From Francisellaceae bacterium (GTDB taxonomy: Bacteria > Pseudomonadota > Gammaproteobacteria > Berkiellales > Berkiellaceae): a stretch of 9,783 bases of DNA. The notes below the pieces were generated by a model. The model made no database searches. It was given only the letters and a program-made list of their open reading frames with translations, and was not told the DNA's origin. The position numbers and the translations under genes were made by a program. The DNA is taken from NCBI GenBank assembly GCA_023266415.1, contig JAHFQG010000039.1, forward strand, positions 1 to 9,783, in the 5' to 3' direction. Shown here piece after piece: positions 1 through 8,548 of this stretch (the first letter of the stretch is position 1; each line of letters begins with the position of its first letter).

Positions 1-772
1 GGCCATGGCCCCCGCCATCACTGCCTGGGCCGTCATCCCTTTTTCAGATGGCTTAGTACTGGCCAACATCAATGCCGGATTGCTTTTTTTATTGGCCATG
101 ACATCTTTGGGGGTGTATGGCATTATCATTGCAGGATGGGCTTCTAACTCGAAATATGCTTTATTGGGTGGACTTCGCTCTGCCGCTCAAGTGGTCTCAT
201 ACGAAATTGCCATGGGGTTTTGCTTGGTGGGCGTTTTAATGGCCGCTGGCTCCATGAATCTATCAGATATTGTCTACGCCCAACAAGGCGGCGTCTGGCA
301 TTGGTATTGGTTACCCTTGTTTCCCTTGTTCCTCATTTACTGGATTTCAGCCCTAGCTGAAACCAACCGAGCCCCATTCGACGTGGCGGAAGGGGAATCA
401 GAGTTGGTGGCCGGGTTTCATGTCGAATACGCGGGCATGCCCTTCGCCGTGTTTTTCTTGGCCGAATACGCCAACATGATTCTGATTTCAGTCCTATGTG
501 CTTTACTGTTTTTTGGCGGGTGGCTGTCACCTTTCCAAGGTATTTTTGGGCTAGACGCCTTATTCCAATGGGTGCCAGGGTTGGTCTGGTTGCTGTTAAA
601 AGCCAGCTTTTTCCTGTTTGCCTACCTATGGTTTCGGGCCACTTTTCCCCGATATCGGTATGATCATATCATGCGCTTGGGGTGGAAAATTTTTATTCGC
701 CTCTCCTGTGCTTGGTTGGTGGTGTTGGGGCTGGCCATACAATGGCATCTCAAACCCTGGTTTGGAGTTTAG
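1..772 (+). CDS. nuoH: NADH-quinone oxidoreductase subunit H (NuoH), 5' partial
   Basis: This is the C-terminal 256 residues of the complex I membrane subunit that joins the peripheral arm to the membrane arm and forms much of the quinone-binding chamber. The reading frame is open to the left edge, so the true start lies outside the window; the ATG at position 5 is internal. Full-length NuoH is usually about 325-340 residues, so roughly the first quarter is missing. Recognisable family sequence includes [30 protein letters not shown], the acidic loop [20 protein letters not shown] followed by [11 protein letters not shown], and a C-terminal [11 protein letters not shown] stretch. The acidic loop is the conserved quinone-side loop of the family. 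Several hydrophobic membrane helices are evident. It is followed three bases later by nuoI, so the two are almost certainly co-transcribed. Identity is secure from close similarity to known NuoH. Confidence 0.97.
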   Translation, partial: AMAPAITAWAVIPFSDGLVLANINAGLLFLLAMTSLGVYGIIIAGWASNSKYALLGGLRSAAQVVSYEIAMGFCLVGVLMAAGSMNLSDIVYAQQGGVWHWYWLPLFPLFLIYWISALAETNRAPFDVAEGESELVAGFHVEYAGMPFAVFFLAEYANMILISVLCALLFFGGWLSPFQGIFGLDALFQWVPGLVWLLLKASFFLFAYLWFRATFPRYRYDHIMRLGWKIFIRLSCAWLVVLGLAIQWHLKPWFGV

Positions 773-775
773 ATC

Positions 776-1255
776 ATGCGTCGTTTTTTTAAGAATTGGC
801 TGTTATGGGAGCTGTTAAAAGGGCTGCAAGTCACCGGACGCTATTTGTTTAAAGACAAAGTTACCCTGCAATACCCAGATGAACTCACCCCTAAGTCCCC
901 TCGGTTTCGGGGGATCCACGCTCTTAGGCGCTATGCCAATGGAGAAGAACGGTGTATTGCTTGCAAATTGTGCGAAGCCGTATGCCCCGCCTTAGCCATC
1001 ACCATCGAATCAGAACCCAGAGCCGATGGCGGCCGTCGAACCACGCGGTACGAAATTGATTTGTTCAAATGTATTTATTGTGGATTTTGTGAAGAATCCT
1101 GTCCGGTCGACTCCATTGTCGAAACCAGTGAATCAAACTATGTCTTTCTAGAACGAGGAGAGAATATCCTGGACAAGCCCTTGTTATTGGCCATTGGAGA
1201 TCGGTATGAGAAACAAATTGCCGCTGAAAGAGCAGAAGATGCCCCTTTTCGGTGA
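776..1255 (+). CDS. nuoI: NADH-quinone oxidoreductase subunit I (NuoI), 2x[4Fe-4S] ferredoxin-like
   Basis: A 159-residue peripheral-arm subunit that carries electrons through clusters N6a and N6b toward the last cluster and quinone. Two ferredoxin motifs are intact: Cys60, 63, 66, 70 ([12 protein letters not shown]) and Cys99, 102, 105, 109 ([12 protein letters not shown]). Each motif gives three ligands to one cluster and the fourth to the other. The N-terminal amphipathic stretch (about residues 1-25) is the expected membrane-surface helix, and the tail with [11 protein letters not shown] is typical of proteobacterial NuoI. Length fits the short proteobacterial form (about 160-180 residues). 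The ATG at 776 is supported by GGAG at 764-767, 8 bases upstream, lying inside the end of nuoH, which suggests coupled translation. Nothing is truncated or missing. Confidence 0.98.
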   Translation: MRRFFKNWLLWELLKGLQVTGRYLFKDKVTLQYPDELTPKSPRFRGIHALRRYANGEERCIACKLCEAVCPALAITIESEPRADGGRRTTRYEIDLFKCIYCGFCEESCPVDSIVETSESNYVFLERGENILDKPLLLAIGDRYEKQIAAERAEDAPFR

Positions 1256-1264
1256 GGAAATGCA

Positions 1265-1855
1265 ATGCAACTAACTGACATACTGTTTTATTTCTTCAGC
1301 GCCATCGCCGCAGGCGCGGCAACGGGCGTTATTTTATCCAAACATCCCGTCCACGCCGTCTTGTCCTTGGTGCTCACCTTCGTGGCCACCGCAGTACTCT
1401 GGCTGCTCGCCCAAGCCGAATTTTTGGCCATCGTGCTGGTGTTGGTGTACGTGGGTGCTGTCATGGTACTCTTTTTATTCGTGGTTATGATGCTCAATGT
1501 GGAAATTGAAGAACTTAAACCCATTAAATGCCATCTGCCCATCGCTATTGGCTTGGCAAGCGTTTTGTTCGCCTTATTAACCACCTGGATTTTACGCGCC
1601 AACAGCCAAACGTTATTATTACCCATCACCTCTGAAACCGCCAACGTTCAACGCATCGGCTACACCCTCTTTACCGAATATGTGCTTCCCTTCGAAATAG
1701 CAGGCGTCATACTTTGGGTCGCCATTATTGCCGCTATCGTCCTAACCTTCCGCGGTCGTCAAGGTCTCAACAAAAGCCCTTCGCCTTCTGTGCAACTTAG
1801 TACCACAAAAGAAAGCCGTCTCACCTTGGTTAAAATGAAGGCAGAACCCCCATGA
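1265..1855 (+). CDS. nuoJ: NADH-quinone oxidoreductase subunit J (NuoJ)
   Basis: A 196-residue integral membrane subunit of the complex I proton-pumping arm (homologue of mitochondrial ND6). The hallmark third helix is at residues 61-77 ([17 protein letters not shown]); in structures of complex I this helix carries the pi-bulge that moves during turnover. Four other hydrophobic segments are visible, around residues 5-25, 29-48, 91-111 and 142-162. The polar C-terminal tail from about residue 163 ends in a basic RLTLVKM-type motif that many proteobacterial NuoJ proteins share. The start ATG at 1265 has GAGGA at 1254-1258, which overlaps the nuoI stop. The stop codon overlaps the nuoK start by 4 bases (ATGA). 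Identity is secure from context and sequence. Confidence 0.96.
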   Translation: MQLTDILFYFFSAIAAGAATGVILSKHPVHAVLSLVLTFVATAVLWLLAQAEFLAIVLVLVYVGAVMVLFLFVVMMLNVEIEELKPIKCHLPIAIGLASVLFALLTTWILRANSQTLLLPITSETANVQRIGYTLFTEYVLPFEIAGVILWVAIIAAIVLTFRGRQGLNKSPSPSVQLSTTKESRLTLVKMKAEPP

Positions 1856-2157
1856 TAACGTTAGCCCATTACCTCATTTTCGCCGCACTCCTGTTCTGTC
1901 TGGGCGTGGCTGGCATCTTTCTTAATCGACGTAATGTGTTGGTGGTGTTAATGTGCATAGAACTGATATTGCTCTCCGTCAACACCAATTTCGTGGCCTT
2001 CGCCCGCTTTATGAATAACATCCATGGTGAAATTTTTGTCTTCTTTATCCTTACTGTGGCCGCCGCGGAAGCTGCTATCGGCTTGGCTATTTTGGTCGTC
2101 TTGTTCCGGCAACAAAAAACCATCGACGTCGATCGGCTCAACGAGCTAAAAGGATGA
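1852..2157 (+). CDS. nuoK: NADH-quinone oxidoreductase subunit K (NuoK)
   Basis: A 101-residue, three-helix membrane subunit (homologue of ND4L) in the proton-translocating arm. Both buried glutamates of the family are present: Glu37 in the second helix ([10 protein letters not shown]) and Glu73 in the third ([12 protein letters not shown]), corresponding to E. coli Glu36 and Glu72. Length matches the family's roughly 100 residues. The start overlaps the nuoJ stop by 4 bases, and GAAGG at 1837-1841 sits 10 bases upstream. The stop overlaps the nuoL start in the same way, so translation from J through L is probably coupled. No oddities were seen. Confidence 0.97.
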   Translation: MITLAHYLIFAALLFCLGVAGIFLNRRNVLVVLMCIELILLSVNTNFVAFARFMNNIHGEIFVFFILTVAAAEAAIGLAILVVLFRQQKTIDVDRLNELKG

Positions 2158-4046
2158 GTATGAATCTGTTATTCCCCCTAGGAGTGATACTTGCCCCCCT
2201 CATCGGTGCCCTCATCGCTGGGCTAGGTAGGGTAGGGCGTAAAAATGCCCATCGCATCACCATTTTAGGGGTGGCCGTCTCTTTTGCCTTATCCTGTTTC
2301 ATCGCTAAAGCCGTTTATTTAGACGCTCTCACTTGGAATGGCCCTCTATACCTATGGGCCAACACGGGTGGACTGTCCCTTCAAATTGGCCTGCTCCTCG
2401 ATCCCCTCACCACCCTCATGATGCTCGTGGTCACCTTCATCTCCCTCATGGTCCATATTTATACTGTGGGGTATATGGCCGATGATCCGGGCTATCAACG
2501 CTTCTTCAGCTACATCTCTCTCTTTACCTTCTCAATGCTGGTTTTAGTTATGTCCAACAATTTCCTCCAACTCTTTTTTGGATGGGAAGCCGTTGGGCTG
2601 ATTTCTTACCTCCTCATCGGATTTTGGTTCAAAAAAGAAAGCGCCATTGTGGCCAACTTAAAAGCTTTCTTGGTCAATCGGGTGGGTGACGCTGGGTTTC
2701 TGATTGGTATTGCCCTGGTGTACACTACCTTCCACTCCCTCCAATATGCCGACGTCTTTGCCGCAGCCTCCACCTTAAAAAATCCCGACCTCACTTGGCT
2801 CTGCATCGCCCTCTTTATTGGCGCCATGGGTAAATCCGCCCAAGTACCCCTCCATGTCTGGTTACCAGATTCCATGGAAGGCCCGACCCCTATCTCAGCA
2901 CTCATCCACGCCGCCACCATGGTCACCGCCGGGGTGTTTATGGTCGCCAGACTCTCCCCCCTCTTCGAATACTCCGATACCGCCCTCAATTTCATTTTGT
3001 GCGTGGGCGCTACCACCTGCTTCTTTATGGGCCTCTTAGGGTTGGTGCAAAACGACATCAAACGCATTATTGCCTATTCCACCCTCTCCCAATTGGGGTA
3101 TATGATCACCGCCCTGGGCGCTTCTGCCTACTCCTTAGCCCTGTTTCACCTCACCACCCATGCCTTCTTTAAGGCTCTCCTGTTTTTAGGCGCTGGCGCC
3201 GTCATTATCGCCCTCCATCACGAACAAGACATCCGTCGTATGGGTCATTTGCGTCAAGCTTTACCCATCACCTACACCGTCATGCTCATTGGCTCCCTAG
3301 CCCTCATCGGCTTCCCTGGGTTTTCCGGATTTTATTCCAAAGATCTTATCATTGAAGCTGTCCACCATTCCAACCTGCCCGGCAGTACCTATGCCTATGC
3401 CTGTGTACTCCTGAGCGTGCTCATCACTGCCCTCTATACTTTCAGATTGTTTTTCAAGGTGTTTCACGGGCCTTCTCACGTTGAACAGTCTGTGAAAGCC
3501 CATCTCCAGGAAGTGCCCTTTGTGGTGTGGGGTCCCCTGGTCGTCTTGGCTATCCCTTCTGTGATAGCGGGTATTTACTTGGTCGGACCTCTTCTACACG
3601 GGGCTTTAGATGCTTCTCTGTTCATCTTACCAAAACACCCGGCCATGCAAGACATTGGCACTCATATACCCAGCTGGTGGGGTATGCCCTTCGGGTTGGC
3701 CATGACAGGCGTCGCATTGGCTTTCTTGGGCTATATTCAATTTCCCCATTGGCCTTCGCAACTGCAAGAAAAATTCCACAATTTATATAATATCCTCAAC
3801 AACCGCTATGGGTTCGATACCTTCAACCAACAAATCTTGGTACCCGCCATCCAACGCATGGCCAGAGCGTTTTCCCATTGGGGTGATCAAATTTTCATAG
3901 ATGGCTGGTTGGTAAATGGTTCTGCCAACACCATGGTGCGTGTGGGTGCTCAATTACGACGGCTTCAAAGTGGATATTTATACCATTATGTTTTTGGGAT
4001 GGTGGTGGGTGTTATTGGTGCGCTATTATGGTTGACCAGCCCTTAA
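2154..4046 (+). CDS. nuoL: NADH-quinone oxidoreductase subunit L (NuoL)
   Basis: A 630-residue antiporter-like subunit at the distal end of the membrane arm, equivalent to ND5. It pumps protons and carries the long lateral helix that runs along the arm. Key residues are present: Glu145 in [18 protein letters not shown], Lys227 in [20 protein letters not shown], His252 in the following [12 protein letters not shown], Lys340 in [14 protein letters not shown], and Lys396-Asp397 in [12 protein letters not shown]. These match the functional residues known from E. coli NuoL. The broken-helix regions are rich in Gly and Pro as expected. The amphipathic lateral helix and anchoring helix occupy the last 100 or so residues. 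Length is normal for the family (about 610-660). The start is coupled to nuoK by an ATGA overlap and has AAAGGA just upstream. A 13-base gap precedes nuoM. Confidence 0.98.
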   Translation: MSMNLLFPLGVILAPLIGALIAGLGRVGRKNAHRITILGVAVSFALSCFIAKAVYLDALTWNGPLYLWANTGGLSLQIGLLLDPLTTLMMLVVTFISLMVHIYTVGYMADDPGYQRFFSYISLFTFSMLVLVMSNNFLQLFFGWEAVGLISYLLIGFWFKKESAIVANLKAFLVNRVGDAGFLIGIALVYTTFHSLQYADVFAAASTLKNPDLTWLCIALFIGAMGKSAQVPLHVWLPDSMEGPTPISALIHAATMVTAGVFMVARLSPLFEYSDTALNFILCVGATTCFFMGLLGLVQNDIKRIIAYSTLSQLGYMITALGASAYSLALFHLTTHAFFKALLFLGAGAVIIALHHEQDIRRMGHLRQALPITYTVMLIGSLALIGFPGFSGFYSKDLIIEAVHHSNLPGSTYAYACVLLSVLITALYTFRLFFKVFHGPSHVEQSVKAHLQEVPFVVWGPLVVLAIPSVIAGIYLVGPLLHGALDASLFILPKHPAMQDIGTHIPSWWGMPFGLAMTGVALAFLGYIQFPHWPSQLQEKFHNLYNILNNRYGFDTFNQQILVPAIQRMARAFSHWGDQIFIDGWLVNGSANTMVRVGAQLRRLQSGYLYHYVFGMVVGVIGALLWLTSP

Positions 4047-4059
4047 TGAGGTTTTTGGC

Positions 4060-5541
4060 ATGATACAAACAGGTCTTATTTTTTTCCCCCTCCTTTCAGG
4101 AGTGCTTGTACTTCTGGTGGGGAACAACCGCCCCAGATGGGCAAAATCCATCAGCCTGTTGTCCGGATTTATCTCTTGGGCACTGTGTGCCTGGTTATGG
4201 CACCTCTTCGACCCCACCTTAGGCACCTTTCAATTGGTCGAACGCCAACATTGGATCCCCGCCTTAGGCATCGAATACTACTTGGGGGTTGATGGCTTCT
4301 CCATGCCCCTTGTGCTCCTCACCAGCTTCTTTACTCCCCTCATCGTGATTGCTGCTTGGCACCTCAAACAACGTATCGCCCATTATCTGGCTGCCTTTCT
4401 CATGTTACAAGGTCTCATCCATGGCGTGTTTATGGCCCTCGATGGCATCTTGTTTTATGTGTTCTGGGAAGCCATGCTCATCCCCATGTTCCTGATTATC
4501 GGTATTTGGGGTGGCACCAACCGTGTATACGCCAGCTTAAAATTTTTCTTGTACACCTTTTTAGGCTCTGTTTTGCTGCTTATTGCCCTCCTGATCCTCC
4601 ACCTGGCTGCCCTCCAACAAGGCGTGCTCCATGCTTTTAGCATCCCCGCGTTTTATAATGTGGCCCTCTCCTCCTTTCAACAAACCGTCATCTTTTTCTT
4701 ACTCCTGTTGGCCTTTGCCGTTAAAATTCCCATGTGGCCCGTGCACACTTGGCTCCCCGATGCCCATGTCGAAGCTCCCACCGGCGGCTCCGTCATTCTG
4801 GCCGCCATTTTATTGAAAATGGGCGGCTATGGCCTGATCCGCTTCGTGCTCCCCATCGTACCAGCCGCTTCCCTCCAGTTCGCCCCCCTCGTCATCGGTG
4901 CGTCCCTCATTGCCATTGTGTATGTGGGTTTGGTCGCCTTGATCCAGCAAGATATGAAAAAACTCATTGCCTATTCCTCCATCGCCCATATGGGATTTGT
5001 TACCCTTGGCCTCTTTATTACCCTCCAAATGGGCATCGAAGGCGCTTATTTCCAAATGATCTCCCACGGCCTTATCGCAGGCGCACTCTTCTTTTGTGTG
5101 GGCGTCTTGTATGATCGCCTCCATTCCCGTCGTATCAGCGATTATGGAGGCGTGGCCCACGTTATGCCTAAGTTTGCCACCTTCTTTATGCTGTTTGCTC
5201 TCGCTAACTGCGGCCTTCCAGGCACCTCTGGGTTTGTGGGGGAATTTTTAGTAATTATCAGCGCTTTCCAAGCCATGCCTGCCTATGGCATCATCGCGGC
5301 TACCACCCTCGTATTAGGGGCCGCTTACTCCTTATGGCTCATGAAACGCGTGATTTTTGGCCCCGTTCAGAAAGAAACTGTCGCTACCCTAAAAGATGTG
5401 GATGCCCGAGAATACAGTATTTTGGCCAGCTTGGCCGCCCTGGTATTACTGTTTGGTGTCTGGCCAGCCCCCCTCATCCACACCACCCATGCCTCAGTTG
5501 AGGTACTAGAGCAGTTGCTCTTAAAAGGGGCTCCGCGATGA
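4060..5541 (+). CDS. nuoM: NADH-quinone oxidoreductase subunit M (NuoM)
   Basis: A 493-residue antiporter-like proton-pumping subunit, equivalent to ND4. The central ion-channel residues are intact: Glu137 (VFWEAMLIPMFL), Lys222 (FAVKIPMWPVHTWLPDAHVE), Lys253 (LLKMGGYGLIR) and Glu395 (GTSGFVGEFLVI). They correspond to E. coli Glu144, Lys234, Lys265 and Glu407. The antiporter-family sequence DMKKLIAYSSIAHMGF (residues 298-313) is also clear. Length is close to the family norm of about 500. The ATG at 4060 has GAGG at 4048-4051, 8 bases upstream and just after the nuoL stop. The end overlaps nuoN by 4 bases. Among its isoleucine codons I found ATA only at codon 2, a useful contrast with the spike-like gene downstream. 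Confidence 0.98.
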   Translation: MIQTGLIFFPLLSGVLVLLVGNNRPRWAKSISLLSGFISWALCAWLWHLFDPTLGTFQLVERQHWIPALGIEYYLGVDGFSMPLVLLTSFFTPLIVIAAWHLKQRIAHYLAAFLMLQGLIHGVFMALDGILFYVFWEAMLIPMFLIIGIWGGTNRVYASLKFFLYTFLGSVLLLIALLILHLAALQQGVLHAFSIPAFYNVALSSFQQTVIFFLLLLAFAVKIPMWPVHTWLPDAHVEAPTGGSVILAAILLKMGGYGLIRFVLPIVPAASLQFAPLVIGASLIAIVYVGLVALIQQDMKKLIAYSSIAHMGFVTLGLFITLQMGIEGAYFQMISHGLIAGALFFCVGVLYDRLHSRRISDYGGVAHVMPKFATFFMLFALANCGLPGTSGFVGEFLVIISAFQAMPAYGIIAATTLVLGAAYSLWLMKRVIFGPVQKETVATLKDVDAREYSILASLAALVLLFGVWPAPLIHTTHASVEVLEQLLLKGAPR

Positions 5542-6953
5542 TCCAAGCACTCCTCTATTCTCTCCCTGAAATCACCCTCCTCACCCTCGCAAGTGCCATG
5601 CTACTGTTTGATGTTTGCCAAAAACACAAACGGCCTCTGCTTGCTTATGGTACCACCCAACTTATTTTGGTCATCGTGGCCTTTTTGGTGAATCGAACCG
5701 CATTTCTACCCCCTCAAATTGTGTTTGATGGCCATTTTATCCTCGATCCCCTCGCATTAGTCTTGAAATTGGTTGTATTACTAACAGTGTTTGTCACCTT
5801 ACTATATGCCCGCTCTTCCAAAGAGACGCCCGCACAAGCCGAATACTATACCCTTATCTTGTTTGCTACCCTCGGCATGATGCTCATAATTTCCAGTCAT
5901 AGCTTGCTGATGCTGTATTTAGGACTTGAACTGTTCTCCCTCTCGTTATACGCGCTAGTGGCTATGAACCATCAAACGTTATCCACCGAAGCAGCCATGA
6001 AATACTTCGTATTGGGCGCTTTGGCCTCCGGATTTTTCCTCTATGGCCTCTCTCTCTTATTTGGCGTCACCGGTAGCCTCGATTTGGACCGCATTTCTTT
6101 CGTTTTAGCCAGCATCCAAGCCCATAACCCCCTATTGTGGGTCGGATTGCTCTTTATCATGGCCGGATTTTTGTTCAAATGGGGGGGCGCGCCGTTTCAT
6201 ATGTGGATCCCCGATGTCTACGAAGGAGCCCCCCTGCCCATCACGTTATTTATTGCCAGTGCCCCTAAAATCGCTGCCTTTGCTTTAACCTATCGACTCC
6301 TATCCACCGCCCTCATCGATTTGTCCGGCCTGTGGTGGCCACTCTTGGGCGTGGTCGCTGTCTTATCGTTGGCCATCGGGAATTGGGGCGCCTTGGTCCA
6401 AACCAACATTAAACGCTTATTGGCCTACTCTACCATCGCACAAGTCGGATTTATTTTATTAGGTCTCATGATAGGCGCAGATATTGGATTTGAAGCCAGC
6501 TTACTTTATACCCTGATATATGTGTTCACCACCACCGCCGCTTTTGGTATTTTATTGTGGCTATCGAAACATGAACGAGAGATCATTACTCTCCAAGACC
6601 TACAAGGCCTCAGCCAACAATATCCCTGGATGGCTTTCTTGCTATTGTTAGTCTGTTTTTCCCTGGCCGGCGTGCCTCCCTTAGCCGGATTTTTCGCCAA
6701 ATTCTGGGTGTTACAAGGCCTCATCGACCAAGGCATGGTCGCGCTGGCCCTGTTGGCGGTTGTTTTTTCCGTCATAGGGGCCGTGTATTACTTAAAACTC
6801 ATTAAAATCATGTATTTTGAAGCCCCAGTTCGACCTTGGATCGCTGTCACTGTCGAAACCCCCTGGATTTTATCACTCAATACGTTGCTCATACTCTTTT
6901 TTGGGATCTACCCGGCCGGTATCATGACCTTATGTCAGAATATTTTAGATTAA
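5538..6953 (+). CDS. nuoN: NADH-quinone oxidoreductase subunit N (NuoN)
   Basis: A 471-residue antiporter-like proton-pumping subunit, equivalent to ND2, and the last nuo gene. Expected buried residues are present: Glu131 (LYLGLELFSLSLYAL), Lys214 in the PFHMWIPDVYEGAP region, Lys244 (SAPKIAAFAL) and Lys388 (LAGFFAKFWVLQG). They match E. coli Glu133, Lys217, Lys247 and Lys395. The block NIKRLLAYSTIAQVGF (290-305) is the family's standard helix motif. One local difference is Trp-Gly-Gly directly after Lys214, encoded across a run of seven G at 6181-6187, where many NuoN have Leu-Ser or Leu-Gly type residues. The start overlaps the nuoM stop (ATGA). No terminator hairpin follows the stop, so transcription may run on into the next gene. 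Confidence 0.97.
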   Translation: MIQALLYSLPEITLLTLASAMLLFDVCQKHKRPLLAYGTTQLILVIVAFLVNRTAFLPPQIVFDGHFILDPLALVLKLVVLLTVFVTLLYARSSKETPAQAEYYTLILFATLGMMLIISSHSLLMLYLGLELFSLSLYALVAMNHQTLSTEAAMKYFVLGALASGFFLYGLSLLFGVTGSLDLDRISFVLASIQAHNPLLWVGLLFIMAGFLFKWGGAPFHMWIPDVYEGAPLPITLFIASAPKIAAFALTYRLLSTALIDLSGLWWPLLGVVAVLSLAIGNWGALVQTNIKRLLAYSTIAQVGFILLGLMIGADIGFEASLLYTLIYVFTTTAAFGILLWLSKHEREIITLQDLQGLSQQYPWMAFLLLLVCFSLAGVPPLAGFFAKFWVLQGLIDQGMVALALLAVVFSVIGAVYYLKLIKIMYFEAPVRPWIAVTVETPWILSLNTLLILFFGIYPAGIMTLCQNILD

Positions 6954-6981
6954 TGTACCCTTCCCAGATAAGAATAAAAAT
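6954..6981 (+). other. Short gap between nuoN and the spike-like gene, no clear control site
   Basis: These 28 bases join the complex I operon to the unrelated gene. They contain no inverted repeat with a T-run and no good Shine-Dalgarno; the nearest purine stretch is AGATAAGAATAAAAA, a weak match to the ribosome-binding consensus. The downstream gene is therefore likely read from nuo read-through at modest translation efficiency, or from a weak promoter inside the end of nuoN. This is inferred from absence of signals. Confidence 0.5.
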
Positions 6982-8391
6982 ATGCTTGAATCATTACAAA
7001 AAAAACAAGAGTTCTACGAACTTAAAATGACCCCGCCAGAAACTTATGCCATTGGCCAATATATCCATGTCTGGCATCAGCATATTCCATGGGTAGGGCG
7101 TGTCATAGAACATACCTCAAATGCCACATGCACAACCCTATTATGCGCTTCAACGTTAACAGGGTTCTTTCCCACTGAACAAATTCGTGTGTTTTCAGAC
7201 TGTTCTTTCAAAACTGTCATAGAAACCTTATTAGTAGGATGGCCTTATCCCATCGAATGGCGTATTGAGACAGTGTGGCGGGCTTTTTGGCTCCAAGAAG
7301 GACTTCCCACTGGGCAATGGATAGAGCAAATTTTGGCTGAAATCCAAGCCGTGGCGTTTTTTCAAAAAAAAGGGGAGGATATTGTGTGGGTGGTGGCCCC
7401 TTTATCCGATATTCCCACCTCAACCCATACAAACATAGCTTTATCGTGTACGGCTTGGACCCAAACAGAAAGCACCATGACCTTAGAAGGGATCGTGTCC
7501 CATACTCCCATGGGGCTATATGATATGTTAAGACTGGATTTACCCCATTTGACAGGACTCTATCAAGTGGTAGAACGGATTATAGAGGTCCATCGAGATG
7601 ATCGCGGTGAGCTACAATGGCAAACCACCCTAAAAGCAGTGTCTTCGCTGGAAATAACACCCCTAGCCCCTAAAGCGCCAGCCCCTTTTCAAGCGACTGT
7701 AATAGAGGGACAACACCCCTTTTATCGAGTGCAAAAAGAAGACACAACCAGTCCCTGGATAGAAAGCTTACAATCTGATTTTTCATGCCCTCTGCCCCCA
7801 GGGACAGAAGTGTTGATCGGATTTTTGAACCACCACATCCCCGTTATTGTGGGGGCTCTGGGGGAAAATACCTTATCCCAAGCTTTCTTTCACACCCCAC
7901 AAGGACATCAATGGTCTTGGCAAAACGGCATTGCCTTCCAATCCCCGCATCATAAACTGGCCTGTACAGAGCAGGGGATTATATGCGAGGCGACAGATCA
8001 GTGCTACGTAACCTTAGAAGAAGCTTGGGAGACAAAAGCCCACCACATAGCCATAGAAGCCTCTGAAAAAATTGATTTTACAGGCAATACAGGCGTTTGG
8101 CAGACAGATTCTTTACATCAATCAGGGACCGATTGGCAAATGCAGATAGAAACGCATCAGATAAAAGCTGAACATGGGGAAATAATCACCCCTCATTGGG
8201 TGAATCAATCAGACCAAATGACATTAACCGGGGATATCTTCGCACTGAAAAGCCAAACCTTTCAAATCCTAACAGCTGTTTTGGTAGGGCAGGGCGAGAC
8301 TTCTATTTTGCTACGCTGTGGGGCAAGCACCCTAAAAGGGGATAAATCAGGGTGGGTATTGCAGGCGCCCCAGATTCTATTAGAAAGCTAA
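6982..8391 (+). CDS. Divergent VgrG / phage-tail spike-like protein, orphan
   Basis: A 469-residue soluble protein with no signal peptide or membrane helices. Residues about 24-143 resemble the gp27-like part of VgrG: AIGQYIHVWHQHIPWVGRVI, then TVIETLL, then a segment (104-139) matching the QYxESDxxFlxRLLExxGixYYF-type block of VgrG. Residues about 234-293 look like the gp5 OB fold, with PPGTEVLIGFLNHHIPVIVG (272-291) closely following the VgrG pattern GtEVlVxFxxGdpdxPvivG. The rest (about 310-469) is rich in short beta-strand repeats and ends with SILLRCGASTLKGDKSGW (441-458) then APQI, like the VgrG beta-helix C-terminus. Known VgrG trimers tip type VI secretion tubes or contractile tails. 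Here the protein is shorter than usual (about 600 or more), lacks the first gp27 strands, and has no C-terminal toxin domain. The start at 6982 has a poor ribosome site; ATG 7027 (Met16) is an alternative. A phage baseplate-V protein is the main alternative. Codon use differs from the nuo genes. Confidence 0.72.
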   Translation: MLESLQKKQEFYELKMTPPETYAIGQYIHVWHQHIPWVGRVIEHTSNATCTTLLCASTLTGFFPTEQIRVFSDCSFKTVIETLLVGWPYPIEWRIETVWRAFWLQEGLPTGQWIEQILAEIQAVAFFQKKGEDIVWVVAPLSDIPTSTHTNIALSCTAWTQTESTMTLEGIVSHTPMGLYDMLRLDLPHLTGLYQVVERIIEVHRDDRGELQWQTTLKAVSSLEITPLAPKAPAPFQATVIEGQHPFYRVQKEDTTSPWIESLQSDFSCPLPPGTEVLIGFLNHHIPVIVGALGENTLSQAFFHTPQGHQWSWQNGIAFQSPHHKLACTEQGIICEATDQCYVTLEEAWETKAHHIAIEASEKIDFTGNTGVWQTDSLHQSGTDWQMQIETHQIKAEHGEIITPHWVNQSDQMTLTGDIFALKSQTFQILTAVLVGQGETSILLRCGASTLKGDKSGWVLQAPQILLES

Positions 8392-8426
8392 CTTGCTTGT
8401 TCAAAATAAATTTTATCCGCACCCCC

Positions 8427-8455
8427 TTGGATTCATCCCCCATTCTGCGTATAAT
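8427..8455 (+). promoter_or_regulatory. Sigma70-type promoter of the initiator tRNA / rimP-nusA unit
   Basis: A perfect -10 box TATAAT (8450-8455) lies 17 bases after TTGGAT (8427-8432), which matches the first three bases of the -35 consensus. The mature tRNA begins 10 bases after the last base of the -10 box, so initiation at the usual distance would fall only a few bases before the tRNA. The placement between the spike-like gene and the tRNA fits a strong stable-RNA promoter. The start site is inferred, not seen. Confidence 0.8.
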
Positions 8456-8464
8456 CCATCCAAT

Positions 8465-8541
<77 letters not shown>

Positions 8542-8548
8542 AAATTAT

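Noticed and set aside
2606..3067. A 153-codon open frame on the minus strand inside nuoL.
   Set aside because: It lies entirely within a well-conserved nuoL region, its product has no recognisable domain, and it looks like a shadow of the C-rich coding strand.
4734..5114. A 126-codon plus-strand frame within nuoM, rich in Arg, Pro and His.
   Set aside because: It is an out-of-frame reading of a conserved nuoM segment; its composition reflects the C-rich codons of nuoM and it has no independent ribosome site.
6924..6951. A possible weak promoter for the spike-like gene (ATGACC, 16-base gap, TAGATT) at the end of nuoN.
   Set aside because: Both boxes match only four of six consensus bases and lie inside coding sequence; such matches occur often by chance.
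8230..8391. A C-terminal toxin or effector domain on the spike-like protein.
   Set aside because: The protein ends with the typical beta-helix closing pattern and has no extra domain after it.
8392..8426. Search for a terminator or attachment-site repeat between the spike-like gene and the tRNA promoter.
   Set aside because: No inverted repeat with a T-run was found, and I saw no duplicate of the tRNA 3' end near the other edge of the gene, so integration at the tRNA is not supported.
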